Counted from the stretch's first letter, positions 16,755 to 24,819 are shown. The stretch: DNA of 31,935 nt from SIG480 sp045595365 (GCA_045595365.1 JAZOAI010000031.1:1-31935); one strand, 5' to 3'. Numbers and translations are program-made. The notes: generated by a model from the letters alone, not told the origin.

Positions 16755-19406
16755 ATGAAAATAATGGTTATTGACGGCAACAGCATAATAAACCGCGCGT
16801 TTTACGGCATCCGCACGCTGACAAATGCAGAGGGGCTAAATACCAACGCGATTTACGGCTTTCTGTCAATTTACTTCAAGATTCTAGAGGAAGTGAAGCC
16901 TGATGGCGTGTGCGTTGCGTTTGATTTGAAAAAGCCGACCTTCCGCCACTTAAAATATGAAGGGTATAAGGCTAACCGCAAGGGGATGCCCGATGAGCTT
17001 GCCGAGCAGCTTGAGCCGCTAAAAGAGGTTCTTGATGCAATGAGGATTACCCGCTTTGAGTGCGAGGGCTTTGAGGCTGATGACATAATCGGAACGGTCA
17101 GCAGAATATGTGCCGAGAATAAGGATGAGTGCGTAATCGTTACGGGTGACCGCGACAGCTTCCAGCTCATTGAGAATGACGGAACGAGCGTTCTTCTTGT
17201 TTCGTCAAAAATGGGAAAAACGCTGACGACAATGTATAACGGAGCAGAGCTTCTGATGAAATACGGCCTCCCTCCGGAGCTGATGCGCGATTTAAAGGGG
17301 CTTATGGGAGATGCTTCTGACAACATCCCCGGGGTTGCGGGCATTGGTGAGAAAACCGCGACAGAGCTTGTTTCAAGGTTCGGGGACATCGACGCGATAT
17401 ATGAAAACATAGACTCACCCGACATCCGCGATTCTGTCAGAAAAAAGCTGATTGAGGGGAAAGATGCGGCATATTTGTCGAAATATCTCGGGACTATAGC
17501 GCAGGATGCGCCGATTGAATTTTCGCGTGATGGCGCAAAGCTTTCAGAGGTTGATAACGATAAGCTCTATGCGCTCTTTTCAAGGCTTGAATTCAAAAGC
17601 TATATCACGCGCCTCGGGCTTCACGCCCCGGAGACTTCGGAGAGTGTGAGCGGAGAGGTCAAACAGCTTTCTGAGACTGTTATAAAGGATAATTCAGGGC
17701 TTATGGCGGCGAAGGAGATCCTTCGCGGGAAGTCCTGCAGCGTTATATGTGACGATTCCTTTTGCGGCGTTGCGATAGCCTCGGGAGAAAAGCTCTTTGT
17801 TTCCTCGCGCTCTTCTTGCGGCGAAGAGGTTTTCTCGGAGCTTTTGAGGTTTATTTTTTCATCTCATGTGGAAAAGACAGTCCACGACAAAAAAACACTT
17901 TACCGCGCGCTTGAAAAAGAGGGCATAACATTAGAAAATGTTGTTTTTGACACCGCACTTGCGGCATATGTCCTTGATCCCGCCAGGAAGAGATATGACC
18001 TTGTTTCCGTTTCTCATACGTTCGGTTGCGACCTTGATGCAGAATGGGAGAGGATTTCCGATGAAGCGTCTTTCTCGCCGCTCACGGGGAGCGATGAGGC
18101 GCTTGCGGCTCTTGGAAGATGCGCCTGCGCACTTTCGTTTATGGAAAATGAGATGCGGAAAAAGCTTTCCGAAACCGGTATGGACAAGCTCTATTTTGAG
18201 ATAGAAGCACCGTTTACCGATGTGCTTATGGATATGGAGCGCGAGGGCGTTTCTGTCGATGCAAAGGAGCTTTCTGCGTTTGGCGACAAGCTTTCTGCAC
18301 ATATAGAGAAGCTGACAGGGGAGATTTATGCTGCGGCGGGAGAAGAGTTTAATATCCTTTCTCCAAAACAGCTTGGAGAAATTCTCTTTGAAAAGCTCGG
18401 AATCCCTCCGGTAAAGAAGACGAAGACGGGATATTCCACCGATGCGGATGTTCTTGCAAAGCTTGTGCATCATCACGAAATCATCCCGCTCATACTTGAT
18501 TACAGAAAATATACAAAATTGAAGTCCACATATGCCGACGGGCTTTTGCACTGCATATGCGCGCGTGACGGAAAAATCCATACCACATATCAGCAGATGG
18601 TGACTGCGACCGGCAGAATCAGCTCAACAGAGCCAAATCTCCAGAATATACCGATCCGCTCAGAGCTAGGCGGTGAGGTCAGGCGTATGTTCGTTCCCCA
18701 AAGTGCTGACTTTGTCCTTATAGATGCGGACTATTCGCAGATTGAGCTTCGTGTCCTTGCCCACATAACGCAGGATAAGGAAATGTGCAAGGCTTTCTCT
18801 GAGGGAAGCGACATTCATTCCGAAACCGCGTCTCACGTTTTCGGAGTCCCTGTAAGTGAGGTGACATCCGAAATGCGGCGCGTTTCAAAAGCGGTCAATT
18901 TCGGCATTGTATACGGAATTTCCGATTTCTCGCTCGCTGAGGATATCGGAGTTTCGCGCGCTGAGGCGAAACGGTATATAGAAGCATATCTTGAGAGATT
19001 TTCGGGAGTGCGCGACTATATGAAGGACATAGTTTCAAAAGCGCGGGCTGACGGATTTGTAACCACCCTTTTCGGGCGCCGCAGATATATCCCCGAAATA
19101 ACATCGAAGAATTTCAACCTCCGCTCATTCGGAGAGCGCGTTGCTCTCAATGCGCCGATTCAGGGAAGTGCTGCGGATATAATCAAAATTGCGATGCTCA
19201 AGGTCTCAAAAAAGCTTTCAGAGTCCGGGATGGGTGCAAAGCTCATTCTTCAGGTTCACGACGAGCTTATAGTAGAGGCGCCTCGCAAGTGCGCTTCCGA
19301 GGTCGCAAGGATTTTAACCGAAGAAATGGAAAATGCGTGCAATCTTTCGATTCCGCTCGTCGCAGAGGCGGGAATCGGGGATACATGGTATGAGGCGAAA
19401 ATGTAA
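16755..19406 (+). CDS. polA: DNA polymerase I
   Basis: PolA fills gaps and removes RNA primers. The 883-residue protein has a 5'-3' exonuclease domain (MVIDGNSIINRAFYG, GFEADDIIGT, VTGDRDSFQL, GLMGDASDNIPGVAGIGEKTA). Next comes a 3'-5' exonuclease-like domain whose first DxE motif is not recognisable (VICDDSFCG at that place), suggesting lost proofreading. The polymerase domain has motif A (DADYSQIELRVLAH, about 657), motif B (RRVSKAVNFGIVYGIS) and motif C (QVHDELIVEA, about 834). ATG 16755 has GAGGA at good distance; ATG 16749 is possible. rimI starts 1 bp after the stop. Confidence 0.97.
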   Translation: MKIMVIDGNSIINRAFYGIRTLTNAEGLNTNAIYGFLSIYFKILEEVKPDGVCVAFDLKKPTFRHLKYEGYKANRKGMPDELAEQLEPLKEVLDAMRITRFECEGFEADDIIGTVSRICAENKDECVIVTGDRDSFQLIENDGTSVLLVSSKMGKTLTTMYNGAELLMKYGLPPELMRDLKGLMGDASDNIPGVAGIGEKTATELVSRFGDIDAIYENIDSPDIRDSVRKKLIEGKDAAYLSKYLGTIAQDAPIEFSRDGAKLSEVDNDKLYALFSRLEFKSYITRLGLHAPETSESVSGEVKQLSETVIKDNSGLMAAKEILRGKSCSVICDDSFCGVAIASGEKLFVSSRSSCGEEVFSELLRFIFSSHVEKTVHDKKTLYRALEKEGITLENVVFDTALAAYVLDPARKRYDLVSVSHTFGCDLDAEWERISDEASFSPLTGSDEALAALGRCACALSFMENEMRKKLSETGMDKLYFEIEAPFTDVLMDMEREGVSVDAKELSAFGDKLSAHIEKLTGEIYAAAGEEFNILSPKQLGEILFEKLGIPPVKKTKTGYSTDADVLAKLVHHHEIIPLILDYRKYTKLKSTYADGLLHCICARDGKIHTTYQQMVTATGRISSTEPNLQNIPIRSELGGEVRRMFVPQSADFVLIDADYSQIELRVLAHITQDKEMCKAFSEGSDIHSETASHVFGVPVSEVTSEMRRVSKAVNFGIVYGISDFSLAEDIGVSRAEAKRYIEAYLERFSGVRDYMKDIVSKARADGFVTTLFGRRRYIPEITSKNFNLRSFGERVALNAPIQGSAADIIKIAMLKVSKKLSESGMGAKLILQVHDELIVEAPRKCASEVARILTEEMENACNLSIPLVAEAGIGDTWYEAKM

Positions 19407-19407
19407 T

Positions 19408-19863
19408 ATGGAGATTGTAAAAGCGGAAACTTCCGATATTGCTGAGCTTGCAAGGCTTGAAAAGCTCTGCTTTTCGGTTCCCTGGAGCGAAAAGGCAATA
19501 GCTGAAACGATGGAAAGAGAAGAGGCCCTCTTTTTATGTGCGCGAGAGGGCGGTAAAACGGTGGGATATATAGGCTCGTATTATTGCCTGTCAGACGGCT
19601 ATATAACGAATGTCGCAGTAGACCCCGCCTGTCGGCGGCGCGGAATCGGAAAAGCTCTTGTGCGTGAGCTTATTGAGAAAGGTAGAGAACGCCATCTTTC
19701 GTTTTGGACTCTTGAAGTCAGAAAGTCAAATCTTGCGGCAATCTCTCTTTACGAATCACTCGGTTTTAAAGATGTCGGGCTTCGCCCGCACTTTTACAGC
19801 GCACCGGACGAAGATGCGCGCCTTATGACATACTTTATTGACGCATCGGCAGATAATGCCTGA
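19408..19863 (+). CDS. rimI: ribosomal-protein-alanine N-acetyltransferase RimI-like
   Basis: This is a GNAT acetyltransferase, probably acetylating the N-terminal Ala of ribosomal protein S18. The 151 residues show ITNVAVDPACRRRGIGKALV (acetyl-CoA binding motif A), LEVRKSNLAAISLYESLGF and the typical RimI ending RPHFYSAPDEDARLMTYF. It begins 1 bp after polA and precedes tsaD, an arrangement frequent in Firmicutes. The ATG at 19408 fits the family N-terminus (MEIVKAETSDIAELARLE); longer forms overlapping polA are unlikely. Confidence 0.92.
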   Translation: MEIVKAETSDIAELARLEKLCFSVPWSEKAIAETMEREEALFLCAREGGKTVGYIGSYYCLSDGYITNVAVDPACRRRGIGKALVRELIEKGRERHLSFWTLEVRKSNLAAISLYESLGFKDVGLRPHFYSAPDEDARLMTYFIDASADNA

Positions 19864-19882
19864 TGCGCGGAAAGGAAATAAC

Positions 19883-20890
19883 GTGAAAATTCTTGCAATA
19901 GAAAGCTCCTGTGACGAAACAGCTGTAAGCATAGTAGAGAACGGTCGCCGCATTTTATCAAACGTAATACTGTCGCAGGCAGATATGCATGCACTTTACG
20001 GCGGCGTGGTCCCCGAAATTGCATCGAGAAAGCATATTGAATGTATAAGCGCGCTTACCACCAAGGCGTTTTCGGATGCAGGGCTTCAGAAAAGCGATAT
20101 AGATGCTGTTGCTGTTACATATGCGCCGGGGCTCATCGGTGCGTTGCTTGTCGGCGTGGGCTTTGCCAAGGCGCTCGCTTTCGCGCTCGGAAAACCCCTC
20201 ATTCCGGTTCACCACATCCGAGGGCATATCGCGGCAAATTATCTCGCCTTCCCGGAGCTTCAGCCCCCTTTTCTCTGCCTTGTAGCATCCGGCGGGCATA
20301 CCTTGATTGTCGATGTAATTGACTATACGGAGTTTAAGATTATCGGCTCAACAAGAGACGATGCGGCAGGAGAGGCGTTTGACAAATGCGCGCGCGTTCT
20401 GGGGGTTGGCTATCCCGGAGGGGCGAAAATCGACGAACTCGCAAAATCGGGAGACAGGACAAAGTATAAGCTTCCTCGCGCTCATATCGAAGGCGCGGAG
20501 CTTGATATGTCCTTTTCGGGCCTTAAGACGGCGGTTATAAACCTTGCTCACCGCGCAGAGCAGACCGGGCAGGAGCTTGACCGCGAGTCACTTGCGGCGT
20601 CTTTTTGTGAAGCGGTTTGCGATGCGCTCGTTCCGAGAACGTTTCAAGCAGCAAAAATCTGCGGGCGCAAAAAAATTGCAATCGCAGGTGGAGTGGCTGC
20701 TAATTCTTTCCTCCGCGCGCGGCTTGAAAATGAGGCAAAAAGTTCGCAAATTGAGCTTTTCTTCCCGCCACTTTCACTGTGCGGTGACAACGGCGCCATG
20801 ATAGGCTCGCAGGCATATTACGAGTTTTTGCGCGGTAATATTGCAAAAAGCGACTTAAATGCCAAGGCAACGCTCCCCATTGATTTTTGA
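19883..20890 (+). CDS. tsaD: tRNA N6-adenosine threonylcarbamoyltransferase TsaD
   Basis: TsaD is the catalytic subunit for t6A37 synthesis, working with TsaB and TsaE. The 335 residues start KILAIESSCDETAVSIV and contain SQADMHALYGGVVPEIASRKH, the metal-binding HxxxH in HHIRGHIAANYLA, ASGGHTLIVDV, DDAAGEAFDKCARVLG, and the C-terminal GGVAANSFLR and LCGDNGAMIG motifs. GTG 19883 is chosen because AAAGGA lies 6 nt upstream and it matches the family start; an upstream extension would overlap rimI. In many Firmicutes tsaE, tsaB, rimI and tsaD are contiguous; here they are split. Confidence 0.96.
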   Translation: MKILAIESSCDETAVSIVENGRRILSNVILSQADMHALYGGVVPEIASRKHIECISALTTKAFSDAGLQKSDIDAVAVTYAPGLIGALLVGVGFAKALAFALGKPLIPVHHIRGHIAANYLAFPELQPPFLCLVASGGHTLIVDVIDYTEFKIIGSTRDDAAGEAFDKCARVLGVGYPGGAKIDELAKSGDRTKYKLPRAHIEGAELDMSFSGLKTAVINLAHRAEQTGQELDRESLAASFCEAVCDALVPRTFQAAKICGRKKIAIAGGVAANSFLRARLENEAKSSQIELFFPPLSLCGDNGAMIGSQAYYEFLRGNIAKSDLNAKATLPIDF

Positions 20891-21013
20891 AAAGAAAAAA
20901 CATTGAATTATGTAAACCTAATAGCCTTTTTGAAACTTTGCAAAAATCCGATTCCGAAGTTTTTGATAAAAAAGTAAAACTTCGAAAAACGTTGATATAA
21001 CAACGTTTAGAGC

Positions 21014-21044
21014 TTGTGGAAAAACTTGTGGAAAATGTGGATAA
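21014..21044 (-). other. DnaA-box-like cluster
   Basis: Three tandem units read on the plus strand as TTGTGGAAA (21014), TTGTGGAAA (21026) and TGTGGATAA (21036-21044). The last is the exact complement of the consensus DnaA box TTATCCACA; the first two are near-consensus. They lie in the AT-rich gap after tsaD, which would suit an origin or DnaA-titration locus, but no dnaA or dnaN is in the window. Confidence 0.45.
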
Positions 21045-21337
21045 CTATTTGTACAACAAATTATCTCAAAAACTTACGTAAACTGACACGGGTAAAAAAA
21101 TAATAATTTCACATAAAGGAAGAACACCAAATCAACCGCATAAACAGATGCCTTTCGGGGGTTTTTGGAAATGTTTGGTAAATAAAAATTTGCAAAAAAC
21201 ACCTCGAAAAAGTTACCCAAAAAGTCGATGAAAATTTAAGTTTAGCGGGGCAAATGTGCGGTGAATACGAATTGTAATATTGTTCAAAAAAACGGAATTT
21301 TGAAAAAATTGTTTTTTGCAAAAAGTTCCGCACAAAG

Positions 21338-21366
21338 TTGACAAAGAAAGCGATATATATTAAAAT
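21338..21366 (+). promoter_or_regulatory. sigma-A promoter for the dehydrogenase-rex-SLH operon
   Basis: Consensus TTGACA (21338-21343) and TAAAAT (21361-21366) are separated by 17 bp. Transcription would start close to the AAGGAG ribosome binding site at 21375-21380, giving a very short leader. Confidence 0.7.
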
Positions 21367-21389
21367 TACATATGAAGGAGAGATACATT

Positions 21390-22529
21390 ATGGAAAACAC
21401 AATGAAGCAATTTGAAAAGATTATCGAGCTTCAGCTCAAGCGAGTGGAGGCTATGAAAAAAGAGAACGATTTTATCGACTACAAGGCTCTGCCTAAGATA
21501 ATTATCGGCGTCTGCGGAGGCGACGGAATCGGCCCTGCAATCACAGAGCAGGCGCACCGCGTTCTTGCCCAGCTTCTTAAGGATAAGGTTGATGCGGGCA
21601 AGGTTGAGTTTCGTGTTATTGACGGGCTTACCATTGAAAACCGCGTGAAGGCGAACAAAGCAATTCCCGACGATGTTCTTGCCGAGCTTAAGGCGTGCCA
21701 CGTTATCCTCAAGGGCCCGACAACAACTCCGCGCGCGGGCGACCCGTGGCCGAATATTGAGTCGGCAAACGTTGCAATGAGAAAAGAGCTTGATTTGTTT
21801 GCCAATATGCGCCCGGTTAAGGTTCCGAGCGAGGGAATTGATTGGATGTTCTTCCGCGAGAATACAGAGGGCGGATACGCCGTCGGGAGCATGGGCGTCA
21901 ACGTTACTGACGACCTTGCAATCGACTTCACCGTTGCGACAACGCAGGGGTGTGACAGAATCGCAGAGCTTGCGTTTTCATACGCAAAGCGAATGAACAA
22001 ATCACGCGTTACCGCAGTCACAAAAGCGAATGTCATAAAGACGACAGACGGAAAGTTCCTTGACGCTTGCAAGAGAGTTGCTGCAAAGTATCCGGAAATC
22101 GCTTTTGACGATTGGTACATAGACATTATGACGGCAAAGCTTGTTGACACAAAGCGCCGCCGTGATTTCCAGGTTATGGTGCTTCCGAATCTCTACGGTG
22201 ACATCTTAACTGACGAAGCTGCTGAATTCCAGGGAGGTGTCGGAACTGCGGGCAGCGCAAATGTCGGCAAAAAGTATGCTATGTTCGAGGCGATTCACGG
22301 ATCCGCTCCGCGAATGGTCGCAGAGGGCAGAGATAAGTTTGCAGACCCGTGCAGTATGCTTCGCGCGGCAGTTATGCTTCTTGAGCATATAGGAGAGGTA
22401 GAGCTTTCCAAAAAGCTTGCAGGCGCTCTTGATGTATGTATGTATGAGGAGAAAAAACTCAAAATTACAGGCCGTGATGACGGCGCAACCTGTGCAGAAT
22501 TTGCAGATTATGTAATTTCAAAGCTTTAA
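21390..22529 (+). CDS. isocitrate/isopropylmalate-type dehydrogenase, probably NAD(P)-dependent isocitrate dehydrogenase
   Basis: This is a beta-decarboxylating dehydrogenase (379 residues). The motifs are IGVCGGDGIGPAI, LKGPTTTPRAGDPWPNIESANVAMRKELDLFANMRPVK (substrate loop), FFRENTEGGYAVG, the conserved Lys in VTKANVIKTTDG, and the metal Asp residues in MVLPNLYGDILTDEAAEFQGG. The late GSAP block (IHGSAPRMVAEG) belongs to the cofactor region. The Ser in NIESANVAMRK fits isocitrate better than isopropylmalate. No leucine genes are adjacent, and the redox repressor rex follows, both favouring isocitrate dehydrogenase. ATG 21390 has AAGGAG 9 nt upstream. Homoisocitrate or isopropylmalate activity cannot be excluded. 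Confidence 0.85.
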   Translation: MENTMKQFEKIIELQLKRVEAMKKENDFIDYKALPKIIIGVCGGDGIGPAITEQAHRVLAQLLKDKVDAGKVEFRVIDGLTIENRVKANKAIPDDVLAELKACHVILKGPTTTPRAGDPWPNIESANVAMRKELDLFANMRPVKVPSEGIDWMFFRENTEGGYAVGSMGVNVTDDLAIDFTVATTQGCDRIAELAFSYAKRMNKSRVTAVTKANVIKTTDGKFLDACKRVAAKYPEIAFDDWYIDIMTAKLVDTKRRRDFQVMVLPNLYGDILTDEAAEFQGGVGTAGSANVGKKYAMFEAIHGSAPRMVAEGRDKFADPCSMLRAAVMLLEHIGEVELSKKLAGALDVCMYEEKKLKITGRDDGATCAEFADYVISKL

Positions 22530-22551
22530 AAAAAGACAGGGGAGATTCGAT

Positions 22552-23190
22552 ATGAGTGAAAGGTATATTTCCCCCTCCGTAATACGCAGGCTTCCAAAGT
22601 ATTACAGATGCCTGCGCGAGCTTGAGAGGGGAGGAATTGACCGTGTTTCTTCAAGTATGCTCGCGCGTAATCTCGGCTTCACCGCATCTCAGGTAAGGCA
22701 GGATTTCAGCTGTTTCGGGGGTTTTGGCCAGCAGGGGTATGGATACAAGGTAAGAAGCCTTCTCACGGAAATTGCCGGAATAATCGGCGTTGACCGCCAC
22801 CATACAGCCTCTATAATCGGAGTCGGAAACCTCGGGCGCGCGCTTATGCACAACTTCAACTTCAAAAACTGTGGGTTTGAGCTTGTTGCCGCTTTCGATT
22901 CTGACGCGTCAGTTATAAATAAAACCTTCGGAGATATAACAGTTCGTGACGCTGCGGAAATAGAAGAGTATTTCACCTCAAATCATATTGATGTTGCAGT
23001 TCTCACGGTTCCGAAGGCGTATGTGCGCGATATTGCGAAGAAGGTCGCGGGGCTTGGAGTTTCCGGCATATGGAATTTTACGAATATTGACCTTTCCCTT
23101 GAAGAATTGGGTGTCCAGGTGGAGAACGTTCATTTTGCAGACAGCCTAATGACTCTCTGCTATGGGATATCATCGGGAGAAACGATATGA
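22552..23190 (+). CDS. rex: redox-sensing transcriptional repressor Rex
   Basis: Rex senses the NADH/NAD+ ratio and represses fermentation and respiration genes when NADH is low. The 212 residues have an N-terminal winged helix (SPSVIRRLPKYYRCLREL, SSSMLARNLGFTASQVRQDFSCFGGFGQQGYGYKV) and a Rossmann domain with GVGNLGRAL (about residue 90). The C-terminal helix (VQVENVHFADSLMTLCYGIS) is for domain swapping. GGGGAG precedes the ATG. It is 22 bp downstream of the dehydrogenase gene, linking carbon flux and redox control. I saw no clear Rex operator (TTGTTAA-N4-TTAACAA) at the upstream promoter. Its stop overlaps the next start (ATGA). Confidence 0.95.
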   Translation: MSERYISPSVIRRLPKYYRCLRELERGGIDRVSSSMLARNLGFTASQVRQDFSCFGGFGQQGYGYKVRSLLTEIAGIIGVDRHHTASIIGVGNLGRALMHNFNFKNCGFELVAAFDSDASVINKTFGDITVRDAAEIEEYFTSNHIDVAVLTVPKAYVRDIAKKVAGLGVSGIWNFTNIDLSLEELGVQVENVHFADSLMTLCYGISSGETI

Positions 23191-24323
23191 AAAGGAAAGT
23201 GAAGGTTTGCCTTCTTTCAATTCTGCTTGTTGGAGCATTGCTCTTTGCGGCGGTGGCATCCGGGGGAACATCTGACGACCCTCTTGTTTCGCAGTCGTAT
23301 GCTGACGGCACGTTTTTTGACAGTGTCATATCAAATGCTCGTGCGAAGGTTCAGTCGGCAGTGTCCTCGTTTAAAAATAAATATATAAGCAAGGCAGATT
23401 CAGCGGCGAACATCGACATAGGTGATGATGCATCTGTTTCTGCGTTTGCAGACACCGTGCTTGAAGCTCTGCAGAGCGGGGGGAAGTATCTCTACTCTTC
23501 AAGCTCTGCCTCACCGCGAACCCTTATGGCGGGGGATTTGATTTCAGCAGATAGCGGAACGGTAATTATCGCTACTGACGGAAGTTTCAAGTGCGCATCA
23601 GGAAGCGTGATAAACCTCACGCAGGGCAAAGAGGTGTCTGCCGGGAACTCGCTTGGCAGATATACTGCGTTTATGTTCCCGGAAAACGGCGGAAGTGTTG
23701 AGATAATCTCAAAAACCGCAAAGGTTCTTATCGACGGGAGATACTCCGTTGCGGGGTATAAGACAAAATATATGGATGAGGCATATGCGCTAAAGAAGCT
23801 CGGGCTTGTCCGTGGCGCGGCAGACGGCATGGAACTCTATCGCGGCAACACAAGAGCTGAGAGCATAACAATGCTGATTCGCCTTCTGGGTGAAGAGAGC
23901 AGGGCGCTTGAAAAAGACCACTATCATCCCTTTGGCGATGTTGCCGAATGGGCAAAGAGATATGTCGGATATGCATATCAGTCGGGATATACAAAGGGTG
24001 TTTCCAACACGCGCTACGACGGGCAGGCTCTTACTACTGCCGGCCAGTATATGACGTTCGTTCTCCGTGCGCTGGGTTACAGCGAGGAAGCGGGCGACTT
24101 TAAATACGAAACTGCGCTTTCAGATGCACTCTCGCTCGGCGTTATTGACTCGCAAACGCTCCGAGAGCTTCAGAACGGCGAATTCCGGCGTGACCAGGTT
24201 ATGCATATTTCATACCTTGCGCTTTCCGCGGAGACAAAAGGAAGCTCAAGAACGCTCCTTTCAAAGCTCGTTGCAAACGGCGCGGTTGACGGAAACGCCG
24301 CAAATGAATTTTTAAGAGGATAG
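23187..24323 (+). CDS. secreted S-layer-homology (SLH)-like domain protein
   Basis: The 378-residue product has a Sec signal peptide (MKRKVKVCLLSILLVGALLF, cleavage likely near residues 24-27). A middle region of unknown fold follows (DLISADSGTVIIATDGSFKCASGSVINLT). The C-terminal half carries two SLH-like repeats: GLVRGAADGMELYRGNTRAE and SITMLIRLLGE at about 209-240, and HPFGDVAEWAKRYVGYAY, then YTKGVSNTRYDG at about 249-285, with a degenerate third. SLH modules attach proteins to pyruvylated secondary wall polymers, so it is probably surface-bound. The start overlaps rex by 4 bp (ATGA). The stop is followed directly by repeat-rich non-coding DNA with no clear terminator. Confidence 0.75.
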   Translation: MKRKVKVCLLSILLVGALLFAAVASGGTSDDPLVSQSYADGTFFDSVISNARAKVQSAVSSFKNKYISKADSAANIDIGDDASVSAFADTVLEALQSGGKYLYSSSSASPRTLMAGDLISADSGTVIIATDGSFKCASGSVINLTQGKEVSAGNSLGRYTAFMFPENGGSVEIISKTAKVLIDGRYSVAGYKTKYMDEAYALKKLGLVRGAADGMELYRGNTRAESITMLIRLLGEESRALEKDHYHPFGDVAEWAKRYVGYAYQSGYTKGVSNTRYDGQALTTAGQYMTFVLRALGYSEEAGDFKYETALSDALSLGVIDSQTLRELQNGEFRRDQVMHISYLALSAETKGSSRTLLSKLVANGAVDGNAANEFLRG

Positions 24324-24404
24324 AAAAAAGGAGCTGTGGTGTTAAGGACACACGTTAAGCCTTCTCCTTGAAGAGGAAATGTTGAGCAAGGCGAGACTGT
24401 GGGC

Positions 24405-24454
24405 GTAGGGGACATTCACGAATGTCCCGCGGGCGATTCTTGAATCGCCCCTAC
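24405..24454 (-). repeat. 50-bp double-hairpin interspersed repeat, copy 2 (inverted relative to copy 1)
   Basis: The reverse complement matches 1669-1718 at 49 of 50 positions. On the plus strand the order is GGGGACATTC-AC-GAATGTCCC, then GCGGGCGATTC-TT-GAATCGCCCC, bounded by GTAGGG and CCCTAC. Here both hairpins pair perfectly, so this copy may be nearer the ancestral form. The flanking 24324-24404 includes a degenerate CCTTCTCC-type repeat I cannot name. Confidence 0.8.
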
Positions 24455-24490
24455 ATTGTCCCGAAAATATTTTGTAGACTTGATTCTTGA

Positions 24491-24540
24491 GTAGGTCTTG
24501 CCCTGCCGGGCGGGCCTACTTTTGATTGCAAAAGTAGCAA
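24491..24540 (+). repeat. hairpin-rich intergenic repeat-like segment
   Basis: A perfect 9-bp stem CTACTTTTG (24516-24524) / CAAAAGTAG (24529-24537) with an ATTG loop overlaps GTAGG (24491) / CCTAC (24515-24519), which encloses a GC-rich stretch. The alternative pairings and the location beside the 50-bp repeat suggest a second interspersed repeat type; there is only one copy in this window. Confidence 0.4.
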
Positions 24541-24651
24541 AATGTGGGAGAACTCACGCCGTATTCCTGCGAACCTAGGACCCCCTTTTTATATCCTTAA
24601 CAGTACACTTATTATGACGTTTTTTCTGGAGAGGAGATTCCCATTATTTTA

Positions 24652-24680
24652 TTGACAATGACTTTTTCATATATTATAAT
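24652..24680 (+). promoter_or_regulatory. consensus sigma-A promoter for tRNA-Pro
   Basis: Perfect TTGACA (24652-24657) and TATAAT (24675-24680) lie 17 bp apart, 24 bp before the 5' end of the tRNA, as expected for a strong stable-RNA promoter. Confidence 0.85.
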
Positions 24681-24704
24681 AAGAAAGTCGCAAACGCGAA
24701 ATAT

Positions 24705-24781
24705 CGAGGCGTAGCGAAGTTTGGTATCGCGCCTGGTTTGGGACCAGGAGACCGCAGGTTCAAGTCCTGTCGCCTCGACCA
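24705..24781 (+). tRNA. tRNA-Pro(TGG)
   Basis: The cloverleaf folds completely. Acceptor CGAGGCG/CGCCTCG, D stem GCGA/TCGC, anticodon stem CCTGG/CCAGG with loop TTTGGGA (anticodon TGG), T arm GCAGG-TTCAAGT-CCTGT, discriminator A, and an encoded CCA. The last part (from 24763) is duplicated 206 bp downstream together with the terminator. Confidence 0.95.
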
Positions 24782-24819
24782 ACTAAAGAGGATGCACTTT
24801 TGTGCATCCTCTTTAGTTA
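24763..24819 (+). repeat. 57-bp direct repeat (tRNA-Pro 3' end plus terminator), copy 1
   Basis: It runs from AGTCCTGTCGCC in the tRNA T arm to the end of the terminator (TTTAGTTA). An identical 57-bp copy is at 24969-25025. Flanking bases differ on both sides, so the boundaries are sharp. This is the geometry of a tRNA-tail attachment site or of a local duplication. Confidence 0.85.
24781..24818 (+). terminator. tRNA-Pro terminator
   Basis: AACTAAAGAGGATGCAC (24781-24797) pairs perfectly over 17 bp with GTGCATCCTCTTTAGTT (24802-24818) around a TTTT loop, starting within the CCA end of the tRNA. Confidence 0.8.

Larger units (their letters stand above)
20891..21389. other. 499-bp AT-rich gene-free region between tsaD and the dehydrogenase gene
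   Basis: No convincing ORF is present. It contains two hairpins, CGAAGTTTT (20955-20963) / AAAACTTCG (20976-20984) and AAACGTTG (20987-20994) / CAACGTTT (21001-21008). It also holds a DnaA-box-like cluster at 21014-21044 and a promoter at 21338-21366. The rest (21045-21337) is A/T-rich with many A-runs and no feature I recognise. This is unusually long for a block where genes otherwise overlap or abut. Confidence 0.6.

Noticed and set aside
21283..21304. Inverted repeat TTCAAAA...TTTTGAA upstream of the dehydrogenase as a Rex operator
   Set aside because: It does not match the TTGTTAA-N4-TTAACAA pattern and lies in A/T-rich DNA where such repeats arise by chance.
1836..24323. Many open frames of 60-240 codons on the minus strand and in shifted plus frames inside the housekeeping genes
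   Set aside because: They are fully contained in genes with clear family motifs, lack ribosome binding sites and domain signatures, and arise from the codon bias of the real frames.
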